From PALSA-505 sp963762615 (GTDB taxonomy: Bacteria; Actinomycetota; Actinomycetes; Streptosporangiales; Streptosporangiaceae), in NCBI GenBank assembly GCA_963762615.1, contig CAVXLG010000012.1, forward strand, positions 744,001 through 808,000: a stretch of DNA of 64,000 nucleotides, in the 5' to 3' direction. Both the position numbers and the translations under genes were made by a program. Below, in pieces: positions 53,318 to 62,628 of this stretch (positions are counted from its first letter, which is position 1; the number at the start of each line of letters is the position of its first letter). The notes under the pieces are model-generated. The model had not been told where the DNA came from, made no database searches, and worked only from the letters and a program-made list of their open reading frames with translations.

Positions 53318-55171
53318 TCAGCCAGCGAAGGCTAGGCCAGTGGCTGAAAGGTGCGGATCGCCTCGGCGAGCATTCGTGCGGTCTGCTGCCAGGATCCGGC
53401 CGGCCCGGAACCGTAGATCGCATATGACTGCATACGGCCGCGGATGCTCAGGTCGAACAGGTAGTCCTCGGCGAACACGCGGCCCGCGTCGCTCTCTTGC
53501 CAGGTGAAACTCCACACCGCCCCGGCGGAATCCGAGCACCTGGACCGGCCTGATGGCAATCCGCCGGTAGCCGGGGAACTTACCCTGCCTGATCGTCTCC
53601 GCCTCCAGCCGGTATGCCTCGGGCAGCGGGAGCGCGAGGTTCTGCCGGGTCAGGTCGATCTCCATGAAACTGGTTCCGGCCGGGCCACGCAGGTATGTGG
53701 TCAGTCCACTCGTGCTGGCGTTCCAGCCCCCCGGCACCGCGAGCCGGAATCCGGCTGCCGCTGCCGCGCTGGCCGCAGGCTGCGAGTACCACCGGTACCC
53801 GGCCGGCAGGGTGGTCGCTGCGGCGCGGCGACGGCGGGCTGCACCGCGCCCGGGACTGGTCGGGCCGGGGTCAGGAGCGGCGGCGTGGCCGGTGTCCCGG
53901 CGGCCCCGGTCGCGCGCGACCGGAGATGAGCGCAGGCCATGCGTGACCGCGATCCCGCCGATGACACCGGCCGCGACGATCACCAGGGCCGCGCATGCGG
54001 CGAGCGCCGCCCGCCCATTCCGCCCGGACCACCACCCGGTGGCGGCGTGACCGGGCCCGGCCGCGCCGGTCCCGGTCCGGCCGCCGCCTGCCGTCGGCGG
54101 CTGGTAGGGCGGCGCGCTGCCCAGCGGAGCGCCGGAGAAGGAGGCACCCGCGCGCTGCTGCGGCGGGGCCCCGGGTACCTGCCCGCCGGAGTACGGCATG
54201 CCGGGTGGCTGGTACGGAGCCTCGGGTACCGGCGCGCCGTGCATCGATGGGCCGGACGGTGACGCCGCGCCGGACAAAGCCGACGGCGCGCCGGCCGGCG
54301 AGGATCTCCCGGGCAGCGGCGGCGGCTCCCCGGACAGCACCCGGGACAGCAGCAGCGAGGTCCGGGCGGCGTCCGGCCGGGCCGCCGGATTCCTCTGCAT
54401 CAGCGCGGAGATCACCGGCCCGAGCTGGCCGGCCGACGGCGCGGCGCGCGCGTCCTCGTGCAACACCGCGTTCATGGTCGTGATCGCTCCGCCGCGTTCG
54501 GCGTACGGGCCGCGGCCCTGGACCGCGGCGTACAGGGTGGCGCCCAGTGACCATAGGTCAGACGACGGGGTCGCGGGCTCGCCGCGGATACGCTCCGGCG
54601 GGGTGAACTCCGGCGTGCCCATGACCATGCCGGTCTGGGTGAGCCGCTCGTCACCCTCGAAGGTCGCGATGCCGAAGTCAGTGAGCACGGCCCGTCCGTC
54701 CGGAGCGAGCAGCACGTTGCTCGGCTTGACATCGCGGTGCAGGATTCCCGCCGCGTGCGCGGTGGCCAGGGCGCCGACCAGCTGCTGCCCGACGTCGGCG
54801 GCCTGCGGCACCGGCAGCGGGCCGTCTTCGGCGAGGACCCGGTCCAGCGAGCGAGCCTGGACCAGCTCCATGACGATCCACGGGCGGCCGTCCTCCTCGA
54901 CCACGTCGAAGACGGTGACCACGCCGGGGTGGTTGAGCCGGGCTGCCGTCTTGGCCTCGCGCAAGGTCCGCTGGTACAGCGCAGCCCGGTCGTGCTCGCT
55001 GAGCGCAAACGGAACCTTTACTTCCTTCACCGCGACGTCGCGGTGAAGGAGCTCGTCACGGGCCCGCCAGACGGCTCCCATCGCGCCGCGGCCGATCGGG
55101 TCCCGCAGACGGTAGCGCCCGCCGACCACGCGGCCCGCCCCGGCCAAAGCGTGCATAGCGGGACCATACAT
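53318..55171 (-). CDS. Membrane Ser/Thr protein kinase (PknB-like), C-terminus frameshifted as sequenced
   Basis: A eukaryotic-type kinase with start ATG 55171. The kinase domain is complete: glycine loop IGRGAMGAVWRA, VAVKEV lysine, HRDVKPSNVLL catalytic loop, DFGIATF and the MGTPEFTPPERI activation segment. A Pro/Gly-rich linker leads to one membrane helix (AALAACAALVIVAAGVIGGIA) and an extracellular domain. Near 53529 the frame appears broken: the present frame ends in an Arg-rich stretch, whereas the next frame continues a normal domain (GAVWSFTWQESDAGR to RTFQPLA, stop at 53332). Removing one A at 53529-53530 (GGAATCC to GGATCC) joins them. The kinase itself should be unaffected. Confidence 0.88.
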   Translation of the reverse strand: MYGPAMHALAGAGRVVGGRYRLRDPIGRGAMGAVWRARDELLHRDVAVKEVKVPFALSEHDRAALYQRTLREAKTAARLNHPGVVTVFDVVEEDGRPWIVMELVQARSLDRVLAEDGPLPVPQAADVGQQLVGALATAHAAGILHRDVKPSNVLLAPDGRAVLTDFGIATFEGDERLTQTGMVMGTPEFTPPERIRGEPATPSSDLWSLGATLYAAVQGRGPYAERGGAITTMNAVLHEDARAAPSAGQLGPVISALMQRNPAARPDAARTSLLLSRVLSGEPPPLPGRSSPAGAPSALSGAASPSGPSMHGAPVPEAPYQPPGMPYSGGQVPGAPPQQRAGASFSGAPLGSAPPYQPPTAGGGRTGTGAAGPGHAATGWWSGRNGRAALAACAALVIVAAGVIGGIAVTHGLRSSPVARDRGRRDTGHAAAPDPGPTSPGRGAARRRRAAATTLPAGYRWYSQPAASAAAAAGFRLAVPGGWNASTSGLTTYLRGPAGTSFMEIDLTRQNLALPLPEAYRLEAETIRQGKFPGYRRIAIRPVQVLGFRRGGVEFHLARERRGPRVRRGLPVRPEHPRPYAVICDLRFRAGRILAADRTNARRGDPHLSATGLAFAG

Positions 55172-55348
55172 GGCGTTACTACGAGATTCCTGGGAAGCGG
55201 TTGAGAAACGCCCGGCATCCTGGCGAACCTCAGGGTAATCCTGGGCTTTGCCCAGGTCAGAGGGTCGGAAGTCGCGCTCGGGCAGGCACGCCGCGGCCCG
55301 TGCGGCACGCCGGACGGCCCGCGCACACACGGTGACCGTCACTCTGCG

Positions 55349-56737
55349 TCACTGCGGGCGCGTCATCCGGAGTACATCGAGGGCCTGGTCCAGCTGCTCC
55401 TGGGTGATGTCGCCGCGCGACACGTAACCCCGTGAGATCACCGCGTCCCTGATGCTCCGGCCGCTGCGCACTGCCTCATGGGCCACCTCCGCCGCCGCCT
55501 CGTAGCCGAGGTAGCGATTGAGCGCGGTGACGATCGCGGGCGAGGACTCGGCGTAGCGTCGCAGCCGCTCCGCGTCCGCGGTGATCCCGGCTACGCACCG
55601 GTCGGCCAGCAGCCAGGCAGCGGAGGCGAGCAGCCGGATCGAGGACAGCAGGTTCCGCGCGATCACCGGCATCATGACGTTCAGCTCGAAGTTGCCCGCC
55701 GCCCCGCCGAACGTGATCGCCGCGTCGTTCCCGATCACTTGCGCGCACACCTGGCCGACCGCCTCGCAGATGACCGGGTTCACCTTCCCCGGCATGATCG
55801 ACGAGCCTGGCTGCAGGTCCGGCACGACGATCTCGGCCAGCCCGGTCCGCGGGCCCGAGTTCATCAGCCGCAGGTCGTTGCAGATCTTGTACAGGCTGAC
55901 GGCGATCGTGCGCAGCACCCCGCTGGCCTCGACCAGCGAGTCACGTCCCCCGGCCGCCTCGAAGTGATTGCGCGCCTCGGTCAGCGGCAGCCGCAGGTCA
56001 GCGGCCAGCCGGGCGATGGCTGCCGCCGCGAATCCGGCCGGCGCGTTCAGCCCGGTGCCTACCGCGGTGCCGCCGAGCGGCAGTTCGGCCACCCGCTCCA
56101 GGCACCCGCCGACCCGCTCGATCCCCAGCCGGACCGCGGCCGCGTAGCCGCCGAACTCCTGTCCCAGCGTCACCGGCGTCGCGTCCATCAGGTGCGTTCG
56201 CCCGCTCTTGACCAGCCCGGAGAACTCGGCCGCCTTCCCCTCCAGCTCATCCGCCAGGTGCGACAGCGCCGGCCCCAGCCGCTGCCCCAGCAGGTACACG
56301 GCGGACAGGTGGATCGCGGTGGGGAACACGTCGTTGGACGACTGCGAGGCATTGACGTGATCGTTCGGATGTACCGGCCGTCCGAGCCGCCGGGTGGCCA
56401 GCGCGGCGATGACCTCGTTCGCGTTCATGTTGCTGGAGGTGCCCGAGCCGGTCTGGAACACGTCGACGGGGAACTGGTCGTCGTGGTCGCCCCGGGCCAC
56501 CTCCGCGGCCGCGTCGGCGATGGCCGCCGCCATGTCGGCGTCGAGCACGCCCAGCTTGCCGTTCACCACGGCGGCGGCGCCCTTGACCCAGGCCAGCCCG
56601 CTGATCAGGTCCCGGCCGATCCGCTCGCCGGACACCGGGAAGTTCTGCACGGCGCGCTGGGTCTGCGCACCCCACAGCGCATCGGCGGGCACCCGGACCT
56701 CGCCCATCGAGTCGTGCTCGGTTCGGAATCCGGCCAT
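55349..56737 (-). CDS. fumC: Class II fumarase
   Basis: Oxygen-stable fumarase that interconverts fumarate and malate in the TCA cycle; 462 residues. Family segments: TGSGTSSNMNANEV, NASQSSNDVFPTA, GRTHLMDATPVTLGQEF, and the flexible catalytic loop GSSIMPGKVNPV with its serine. It begins eight bases after the class I fumarase gene on the same strand, so both are read together. Fumarase near glpX and xseB is also the order in mycobacteria. Confidence 0.97.
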   Translation of the reverse strand: MAGFRTEHDSMGEVRVPADALWGAQTQRAVQNFPVSGERIGRDLISGLAWVKGAAAVVNGKLGVLDADMAAAIADAAAEVARGDHDDQFPVDVFQTGSGTSSNMNANEVIAALATRRLGRPVHPNDHVNASQSSNDVFPTAIHLSAVYLLGQRLGPALSHLADELEGKAAEFSGLVKSGRTHLMDATPVTLGQEFGGYAAAVRLGIERVGGCLERVAELPLGGTAVGTGLNAPAGFAAAAIARLAADLRLPLTEARNHFEAAGGRDSLVEASGVLRTIAVSLYKICNDLRLMNSGPRTGLAEIVVPDLQPGSSIMPGKVNPVICEAVGQVCAQVIGNDAAITFGGAAGNFELNVMMPVIARNLLSSIRLLASAAWLLADRCVAGITADAERLRRYAESSPAIVTALNRYLGYEAAAEVAHEAVRSGRSIRDAVISRGYVSRGDITQEQLDQALDVLRMTRPQ

Positions 56738-56745
56738 GGCGGACC

Positions 56746-58389
56746 TCAGCGACGGCCGATCGTGAGCAGCGGCCCGTCCAGGTCGGCGAAGAAGTCGTTC
56801 CCCTTGTCGTCCACGATGATGAACGCCGGGAAGTCGCGCACCTCGATCCGCCAGACCGCCTCCATACCGAGCTCGGGATACTCCAGCACCTCCATGCCGG
56901 TGATGCAGTCCCGGGCCAGCCGGGCCGCCGCCCCGCCGATCGAGCCCAGGTAGAACCCGCCGTGCTGCTGGCAGGCCGCGGTCACCGCCGGCGACCGGTT
57001 CCCTTTGGCCAGCATGACCAGCGACCCGCCGGCGGCCTGGAAGCTGTCCACGTAGGAGTCCATCCGGCCCGCGGTGGTCGGCCCGAACGACCCGGACGGG
57101 TAGCCTTCCGGCGTCTTGGCCGGCCCCGCGTAGTACACGGCGTGATCGCGCAGGTACTGCGGCATCGGCTGGCCAGCCGCCAGCCGTTCGGCAATCTTGG
57201 CGTGCGCGATGTCGCGGGCGACGACCATCGGCCCGGACAGCGCCAGGCGGGTGGCCACCGGGTACCTGGTCAGCTCGGCCCGGATCTCGTCCATCGGCCG
57301 GTTCAGGTCGATCCGCACGACCTCGCCGGCGGCCAGCCCGGCATCGGCGGTGTCCGGCAGGTACTGCGCCGGGTCGGTCTCCAGCCGCTCCAGGAACACG
57401 CCATCCGCCGTGATCTTCCCCAGCGCCTGCCGGTCGGCCGAGCAGGACACCGCGATCGCGACCGGGCAGGAGGCGCCGTGCCGCGGCAGCCGGATCACCC
57501 GCACGTCGTGGCAGAAGTACTTGCCGCCGAACTGGGCGCCGATCCCTGCCCGCCGGGTGATCTCCAGGACCTGCTGCTCCAGCCCGCGGTCCCGGAACCC
57601 GTGCCCGGCCGCCGACCCGGAGTCCGGCAGCGTGTCCAGGTAGCGCGCCGACGCGTACTTGGCGGTCTTCAGCGCGTACTCGGCGCTGGTGCCGCCGACC
57701 ACGATGGCCAGGTGGTAGGGCGGGCACGCGGCGGTGCCGAGCGAGCGGATCTTCTCGTCCAGGAAGGCCAGCATGCTCGCCTCGTTCAGCACCGCCTTGG
57801 TCTGCTGGTACAGGAACGACTTATTCGCCGAGCCGCCGCCCTTGGCCATGAACAGGAACTTGTACTCGCCGCCGCCGGTGGCGTAGATCTCGATCTGGGC
57901 CGGCAGGTTGCTGCCGGTGTTGCGCTCGTCCCACATGGTCAGCGGCGCCAGCTGGGAGTAACGCAGATTCAGGTGGGTGTACGCGTCGTAGACGCCGCGG
58001 GCTATGTGCTCCTCGTCCCGCCCGTCGGTGAGCACATGCTGGCCGCGCTTGCCCATCACGATCGCGGTCCCGGTGTCCTGGCACATCGGCAGCACGCCGC
58101 CCGCCGCGATGCACGCGTTCTTCAGCAGGTCGAGCGCGACGTACCGGTCGTTCGGGCTGGCCTCGGCGTCGTCCAGGATGGCCCGCAGCTGGCGCAGGTG
58201 GCCGGGGCGCAGCAGGTGCGCGATGTCGCGCATCGCCTCCCTGGTCAGCATGGTGAGGACGCCCGGGTCGAGGTCAAGGAACTTCCTGCCGAACGACTGG
58301 CGCTCGCCGACGCCCGCGACGTCAAGCCGTCGGTACTCGGTGTCGTCCTCGCCTGTCGGCAGCAGGTCCGTGTAAGTGAACTCAGGCAT
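56746..58389 (-). CDS. fumA: Class I (iron-sulfur) fumarate hydratase
   Basis: A 547-residue fused alpha/beta class I fumarase carrying a [4Fe-4S] cluster. Features are LPMCQDTGTAIVMGKRG with one cluster cysteine, NTGSNLPAQIE, the phrase FMAKGGGSANKSFL, CPPYHLAIVVGG and the C-terminal FGPTTAGRMDSYVD. ATG 58389 follows an AAGGACC site. Having both an oxygen-sensitive class I and a stable class II enzyme in one operon gives the cell fumarase activity under different iron or oxygen supply; this is inference. Confidence 0.96.
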   Translation of the reverse strand: MPEFTYTDLLPTGEDDTEYRRLDVAGVGERQSFGRKFLDLDPGVLTMLTREAMRDIAHLLRPGHLRQLRAILDDAEASPNDRYVALDLLKNACIAAGGVLPMCQDTGTAIVMGKRGQHVLTDGRDEEHIARGVYDAYTHLNLRYSQLAPLTMWDERNTGSNLPAQIEIYATGGGEYKFLFMAKGGGSANKSFLYQQTKAVLNEASMLAFLDEKIRSLGTAACPPYHLAIVVGGTSAEYALKTAKYASARYLDTLPDSGSAAGHGFRDRGLEQQVLEITRRAGIGAQFGGKYFCHDVRVIRLPRHGASCPVAIAVSCSADRQALGKITADGVFLERLETDPAQYLPDTADAGLAAGEVVRIDLNRPMDEIRAELTRYPVATRLALSGPMVVARDIAHAKIAERLAAGQPMPQYLRDHAVYYAGPAKTPEGYPSGSFGPTTAGRMDSYVDSFQAAGGSLVMLAKGNRSPAVTAACQQHGGFYLGSIGGAAARLARDCITGMEVLEYPELGMEAVWRIEVRDFPAFIIVDDKGNDFFADLDGPLLTIGRR

Positions 58390-58678
58390 CGCGGCTGGTC
58401 CTTCTCGGCCGATCATGGGACGTCCCTCATCCTAGGTGCCCGCGTCCGTGCCGTCGGCCGGCGGCCGATCCGCTGGCTGGCCGCCCGGCGCCTGCTGACC
58501 AGGGCCGACTCGCGCGGTGGCTGGCATCCGCGGTGCGGCGGCCGGACCTCTGCGGCGTGATCGCCAACCTGGCCGGCGCCCACGCCGTCTTCCGGCCCCG
58601 GCCCCGCTCGGCCTCACGCGTCGCTTCCGGCCTCACGCGCTCGGCCGCACGTGTCGGTCCTGGCTCATGCGCTCGGCC

Positions 58679-59017
58679 TCACGCGCCGGCCGCGGCCTCC
58701 TCGACCGTGAGCTCGGCTGCGGGATCGGCGTCAAGCCGGTCCGGCGGGATTGGCAGTCCGCTGCGCACCGAGCGGCCGTAGGTCCCCTCGTCCAATCGCT
58801 GGAGAGCGCGGTCGAGCGCGGCCAGCCGATCGCGCAGGCTGGCCGCGACGGCGTCGTCGATGCCTTGAGAGGCCAGCGGCTGACCGGGATCGGCGCTGTC
58901 GCCGATCTCGCGTTCGGCTTCGCGGTCTTGCTCACCTGCCGACTCAGTGTCCCTGAGCAGTGCCGTTACCTCGGCACGTTCGGCGCGCAGCCTGGCCCGC
59001 GCCTCATCCGCTTCCAT
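58679..59017 (-). CDS. DksA/TraR-like protein without zinc cysteines
   Basis: A 112-residue protein with the coiled-coil and C-terminal layout of DksA/TraR proteins: a charged helical hairpin (LRAERAEVTALLRDTES, then DRLAALDRALQRLDEG) and the motif YGRSVRSGLPIPPDRLDADP. In zinc-finger members this reads YGxCxxCGxxI and ends CxxC; here every cysteine is replaced (Ser, Ser, Leu, and no distal pair). It may bind RNA polymerase without zinc, or have lost that role. ATG 59017 has a GGAGG site. It is divergent from the DUF1707 gene. Confidence 0.82.
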   Translation of the reverse strand: MEADEARARLRAERAEVTALLRDTESAGEQDREAEREIGDSADPGQPLASQGIDDAVAASLRDRLAALDRALQRLDEGTYGRSVRSGLPIPPDRLDADPAAELTVEEAAAGA

Positions 59018-59347
59018 CTGACCTCCGTTAGCTCAGCCGTATGCCGCACCGTCGAGATTCCTGCCGGAGGCCGGCTTCCCCGCCAGTTCCACCGCGCGCG
59101 GGATGCAGCCGGCGCCGCAAACCCTACCGTTCTATCAGGCGCGATAGGCGCGCCCGCCGACGTTGCGGCTGGCCGGGCGGTGAGTTCGCTTGGTCGCCCG
59201 TGTCGCCGTGTCGCCGCGGGTCGGCGATCGTCACGGCACGAGCGCACCGAGTCTGGCCGGGCGGCGCCGGGCGGGGCCCCGGTTTCCCGGTGGCGCTGGT
59301 GCACATCCAGCCACGCCGGGGCGGTGACGATCACGGCCTGGCCCGGA
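59018..59347. other. Intergenic region before the DUF1707 gene
   Basis: About 330 bp between divergent genes. No gene, repeat or regulatory motif stood out. Confidence 0.45.
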
Positions 59348-59353
59348 TATCGT
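59348..59353 (+). promoter_or_regulatory. -10 hexamer of the DUF1707 gene
   Basis: TATCGT ends six bases before the GTG at 59360. Confidence 0.45.
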
Positions 59354-59359
59354 CATGAC

Positions 59360-60064
59360 GTGCCCTCCCGCAACGCGCCGCGTGATCTCCGGGCTTCCGA
59401 TGCCGACCGGGAGCGGGTCATCGCGCTGCTCGGCGAGGCGGTGAGCGACGGCCGTCTCACCCCGGACGAGCACGCCCAGCGTCTCGAGGCGGCCACCTCG
59501 GCCCGCACCCTGGGCGAACTCGCCGGCCTGACCACGGACCTGGTGACGTCCGACGCGCAGCCGCTCCGCCTGGACGGCACGCGGCCGGTCACCGCGGTCT
59601 TCGGCCCGCAGCGGCGTGAAGGGCGCTGGGTGGTGCCGGAGCGGCTTGCCGTGGCCGCGGTGTTCGGGGAGGCGCTGCTCGACTTCCGCGAGGCGCTGCT
59701 GCAAGGTCCCCGGATCGTCGTCTACGCGACGGTGTTCTTCGGGCGGCTGAAGATCCTCGTCCCCGAAGGGATCTCGGTGGAGGTCACCGGGACATCGGTC
59801 GCGAGCTCGAGCCGCGGGCCGGTGGCGCGCCGTCCGCCCGAGGTCGGCGACGGCGGGACGGATCCGGACTGGGCCACGCCGGCGGGCGGCCGGGATACGC
59901 CGGGCGGCCGGGCCGCGGCGCCGCCGGGCCGGGCCGCGGCGCCGCCGGGTCAGCCGCAGCCGCCGGTGATCGAGGTCCGGGGGCTCATCGTGGCGGGCCA
60001 GGTGCAGGCAGTCGCGCCGCCCCGGGCCCGGTTCCTCGGCCTCTTCCCCCGCCGCGGCCGGTAG
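59360..60064 (+). CDS. DUF1707 protein with LiaF-like C-terminal domain
   Basis: A 234-residue protein. Residues 8-60 match the DUF1707 module of actinobacteria (LRASDADRERVIALLGEAVSDGRLTPDEHAQRLE, in part). A second half resembles the C-terminal beta-helix of LiaF/cell-wall-active-antibiotic response proteins (VAAVFGEALLDFREALL, VVYATVFFGRLKILVPEGI), interrupted by a Gly/Ala/Pro repeat (GRAAAPPG twice). There is no membrane helix. Proteins of this layout are thought to take part in envelope-stress sensing, but the role is not established. The GTG start is supported by the -10 six bases upstream. Confidence 0.82.
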   Translation: MPSRNAPRDLRASDADRERVIALLGEAVSDGRLTPDEHAQRLEAATSARTLGELAGLTTDLVTSDAQPLRLDGTRPVTAVFGPQRREGRWVVPERLAVAAVFGEALLDFREALLQGPRIVVYATVFFGRLKILVPEGISVEVTGTSVASSSRGPVARRPPEVGDGGTDPDWATPAGGRDTPGGRAAAPPGRAAAPPGQPQPPVIEVRGLIVAGQVQAVAPPRARFLGLFPRRGR

Positions 60065-60105
60065 ACACGTGCTGGGCCGGACCTGACGGCTGGGGCACTG
60101 TCCGC

Positions 60106-61185
60106 CTAGTCGAAGTTGACCGAACTGTAGGCCCGCAGCTTCCAGAGCTGGTGCTCGCTGGTGATGCTGCGGATGGTGCCGGAGCGCGACCGCATGACCA
60201 GCGAGTGCGTGGTGGCGCCGCCGGCCCGGTAGCGCACCCCCGCCATCAGCTCGCCGTCGGTGATCCCGGTCGCGGCGAAGAACACGTCATCGGACGACAC
60301 CAGGTCGTCGGTGGTGAGCACCCGGTCTAGGTCCAGGCCGGCATCTAGGGCCCGGCGGCGCTCCGCGTCGTCGCGCGGATGCAGGATGCCCAGGATGATG
60401 CCGCCCAGGCACTTGACCGCGCAGGCGGCGATGATGCCTTCCGGGGTGCCGCCGATGCCGAGCAGCAGGTCCACGCCGGTGCCGTCGCGCGCGGCCATGA
60501 TGGCGCCGGCCACGTCGCCGTCGGTGATCAGCTTGATCCGGGCGCCCGTCGCGCGCACCTGGCTGATCAGGTCGGCGTGCCGCTCCCGGTCCAGGATCAC
60601 CACCGTGACGTCCTGCCGCGCGCAGTTCTTGGCCTTGGCCACCGCCGCGATGTTGTCCGCGACGGGTGCCTCGATGTCCACCGCGTCGGCCGCGGCCGGG
60701 CCGGTGACCAGCTTGGACATGTAGAACACGGCCGACGGGTCGTACATCGACCCGCGGGCCGAGACTGCGAGCACGGAGATCGCGTTCGACATGCCGTTCG
60801 CCGCGAGCCGGGTGCCGTCGATCGGATCCACGGCCACGTCGCAGGCGGGCCCGGTGCGGTCGCCCACCTGCTCGCCGTTGTAGAGCATCGGCGCCTGGTC
60901 CTTCTCGCCCTCGCCGATGACCACGACGCCGTCCATCGACACCGTGTTGATCAGTAGCCGCATCGCGTTGACCGCGGCGCCGTCCGCGCCGATCTTGTCA
61001 CCCCGGCCCACCCAGCGCGCCGCCGCCATCGCGCCCGCCTCAGTGACCCTGGCCAGCTCCAGGGCCAGGTTCCGGTCCGGCGCGTGCTGGCCAGGCTCGC
61101 CGGGCGCGGCCTGATCCTCCTCCGGCGCGGCCGGCCGGCCGGCGAGTCCGGGCGCGGGTGTGGTCACGATCTCGTCCTCGGTCAC
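60106..61185 (-). CDS. glpX: Class II fructose-1,6-bisphosphatase
   Basis: Gluconeogenic phosphatase, 359 residues. Metal and substrate motifs are VVIGEGEKDQAPM, DVAVDPIDGTRLAANG, TDGDVAGAIMAAR and GIGGTPEGIIAA. An N-terminal Pro/Ala extension of about 38 residues precedes the conserved domain. The GTG has a GGGAGG site eight bases upstream. It is the main FBPase of actinobacteria, which lack the class I enzyme in most cases, and its vicinity to fumarase and xseB genes is conserved. Confidence 0.96.
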   Translation of the reverse strand: MTEDEIVTTPAPGLAGRPAAPEEDQAAPGEPGQHAPDRNLALELARVTEAGAMAAARWVGRGDKIGADGAAVNAMRLLINTVSMDGVVVIGEGEKDQAPMLYNGEQVGDRTGPACDVAVDPIDGTRLAANGMSNAISVLAVSARGSMYDPSAVFYMSKLVTGPAAADAVDIEAPVADNIAAVAKAKNCARQDVTVVILDRERHADLISQVRATGARIKLITDGDVAGAIMAARDGTGVDLLLGIGGTPEGIIAACAVKCLGGIILGILHPRDDAERRRALDAGLDLDRVLTTDDLVSSDDVFFAATGITDGELMAGVRYRAGGATTHSLVMRSRSGTIRSITSEHQLWKLRAYSSVNFD

Positions 61186-61302
61186 GGGCTCGCCTCCCTG
61201 ATGGACGGTACTGCGATCCTACGTACCTGGCGCGCCGGGGCGTAGCCTGTCACCTGAGGCGGCCGGGACGGCCGGCCGGGCGGAAGGGCGCGGATCAGGC
61301 GC

Positions 61303-61962
61303 ATGACGACAGAACTTCCAGGAGCGGCCGGAGCGGTCGCCGCGGCGCATCCCGGGCCTGCGGGCGGGACGGCCACCCGCGTATCCGAGCGCGGAGCGGC
61401 AACCAGGTCGAGCCTGCTGACGGCCGCTCGCGAGGTCTTCACCAGCACCGGCTACGCGCAGGCGGGGGTCACCGACATCGTCGCGCAGGCGGGCGCGAGC
61501 GTGGGCAGCCTGTATCACCATTTCACCGGCAAGGCCGACCTGTACCTGACCCTCTTCGAGGAGTTCCACGAGGACCTGGCCGAGCAGGCCCGGGCCGCGG
61601 TCCGGGCCGCCCGCAATGCCGGGGTCGCCGATCCCAAGCTCCTTTTCCTGGCGGGCGCCCGTTCCTACCTGGACGGCTGCTTCGAGCAGCGCGAGCTGTC
61701 CCGGCTGTTCGTATCCGGAGATGCCCCGCCCGGGTTCGACGTGGTCATGCGGCGGCGGCTGCGGGAGTGGGCCGAGCGGAACGCGCAATTCTTCGCCAGG
61801 AGCCCGGAACCGGTCGACGAGGCCGTGTCCGTGGTGCTGACCGGCGCCCTCATGCTCACCGTGGCCGAGGTGGCGCTTTGCGAGGATGCACCGCGGGCCC
61901 GGCGGCTCGCGGACAGCGTGCTCGAGATCATGTCGCGGATCGACGGCCGGGCCGCTCGCTGA
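61303..61962 (+). CDS. TetR-family transcriptional regulator
   Basis: A 219-residue regulator with the N-terminal helix-turn-helix typical of TetR (LLTAAREVFTSTGYAQAGVTDIVAQAG, in part, then SVGSLYHHFTGKADLY). The C-terminal ligand domain is divergent and the ligand is unknown. An extension of about 25 residues precedes the DNA-binding domain, so the true start could be downstream of the ATG used here. It is divergent from glpX. A peptidase remnant begins one base after its stop and is not a likely partner. Confidence 0.9.
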   Translation: MTTELPGAAGAVAAAHPGPAGGTATRVSERGAATRSSLLTAAREVFTSTGYAQAGVTDIVAQAGASVGSLYHHFTGKADLYLTLFEEFHEDLAEQARAAVRAARNAGVADPKLLFLAGARSYLDGCFEQRELSRLFVSGDAPPGFDVVMRRRLREWAERNAQFFARSPEPVDEAVSVVLTGALMLTVAEVALCEDAPRARRLADSVLEIMSRIDGRAAR

Positions 61963-61963
61963 C

Positions 61964-62596
61964 GTGACTGCGGACCTGGTGACCGGTATCGGCGGCACCC
62001 AGCTGCACCTGAACGCCAAGGGCAACCGCACGGCCCCGGACACGGTGTGGAACGACACCTTCAACAAGGCGGTCATGAGGGCCTTCACGGGAAGCCCGGC
62101 CCCGAGCCCGTTCTCCGCCGGCGGGGGCAAGTCGGTCGTCTTTACCCGGCCGTCCTACCAGAACGGTGTTCAGGCCACGGTAGGCAAGGTCCGCGGCGTT
62201 CCGGACATCTCGATGAGCGCGTCGTGCAACGGCTCCGTCGTCATCTACCTCAGCCCCGGCGGTGTCCCGGCGGGCTACAACATCGTCTGCGGTACCAGTG
62301 AGGCGACCCCGGAGTTCGCCGGCATCGTGGCGCTGACCGCCCAGGTGGCCGGCCACCCGCTCGGGCTGATCAATCCTCTGCTCTACAAGATGCTCGCCGC
62401 ACATGACCCGGGCCTGGTGGACGTCACGTCGGGCAATAACACGGTCGCGTTCACCCAGGGCGGCAAGCGGCACACTGTGACCGGCTTCGCGGCTGGGCCC
62501 GGATATGACCTGGCCTCGGGCGTCGGCACGCTGAACGCGCCGGACTTCGTGCCCGAGCTGGCCAAGCTGTCGGTGAAGCCCGGGTCCCGGCCGTAG
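61964..62596 (+). pseudogene. C-terminal remnant of an S53 (sedolisin-type) peptidase
   Basis: 210 codons encoding only the end of a secreted sedolisin-like serine peptidase: VTGIGGTQLHLNAKGNR, VWND, VPDISMSASCNG, CGTSEATPEFAGIVALTAQ with the catalytic serine, GLINPLLYKML and a calcium-loop-like GPGYDLASGVGTLN. The signal peptide, pro-domain and the part with the catalytic Glu/Asp are absent; upstream is the intact TetR gene. The remnant therefore looks like a 5'-deleted gene. A nominal GTG at 61964 exists but has no ribosome-binding site. The reading frame remains open, so the loss may be recent. Confidence 0.78.
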
Positions 62597-62628
62597 CCGC
62601 GGCCCGGCGGCCAACCGCCGCCCCGGCG

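Noticed and set aside
52993..53507. Proline/glycine-rich open frames through the minisatellite
   Set aside because: Unit length varies by non-multiples of three and no start signal is present, so they are by-products of the repeat.
55349..57727. One 792-residue fused fumarase frame
   Set aside because: The extra N-terminal 330 residues are the class I fumarase gene read in the wrong frame; the class II protein starts at its own ATG at 56737.
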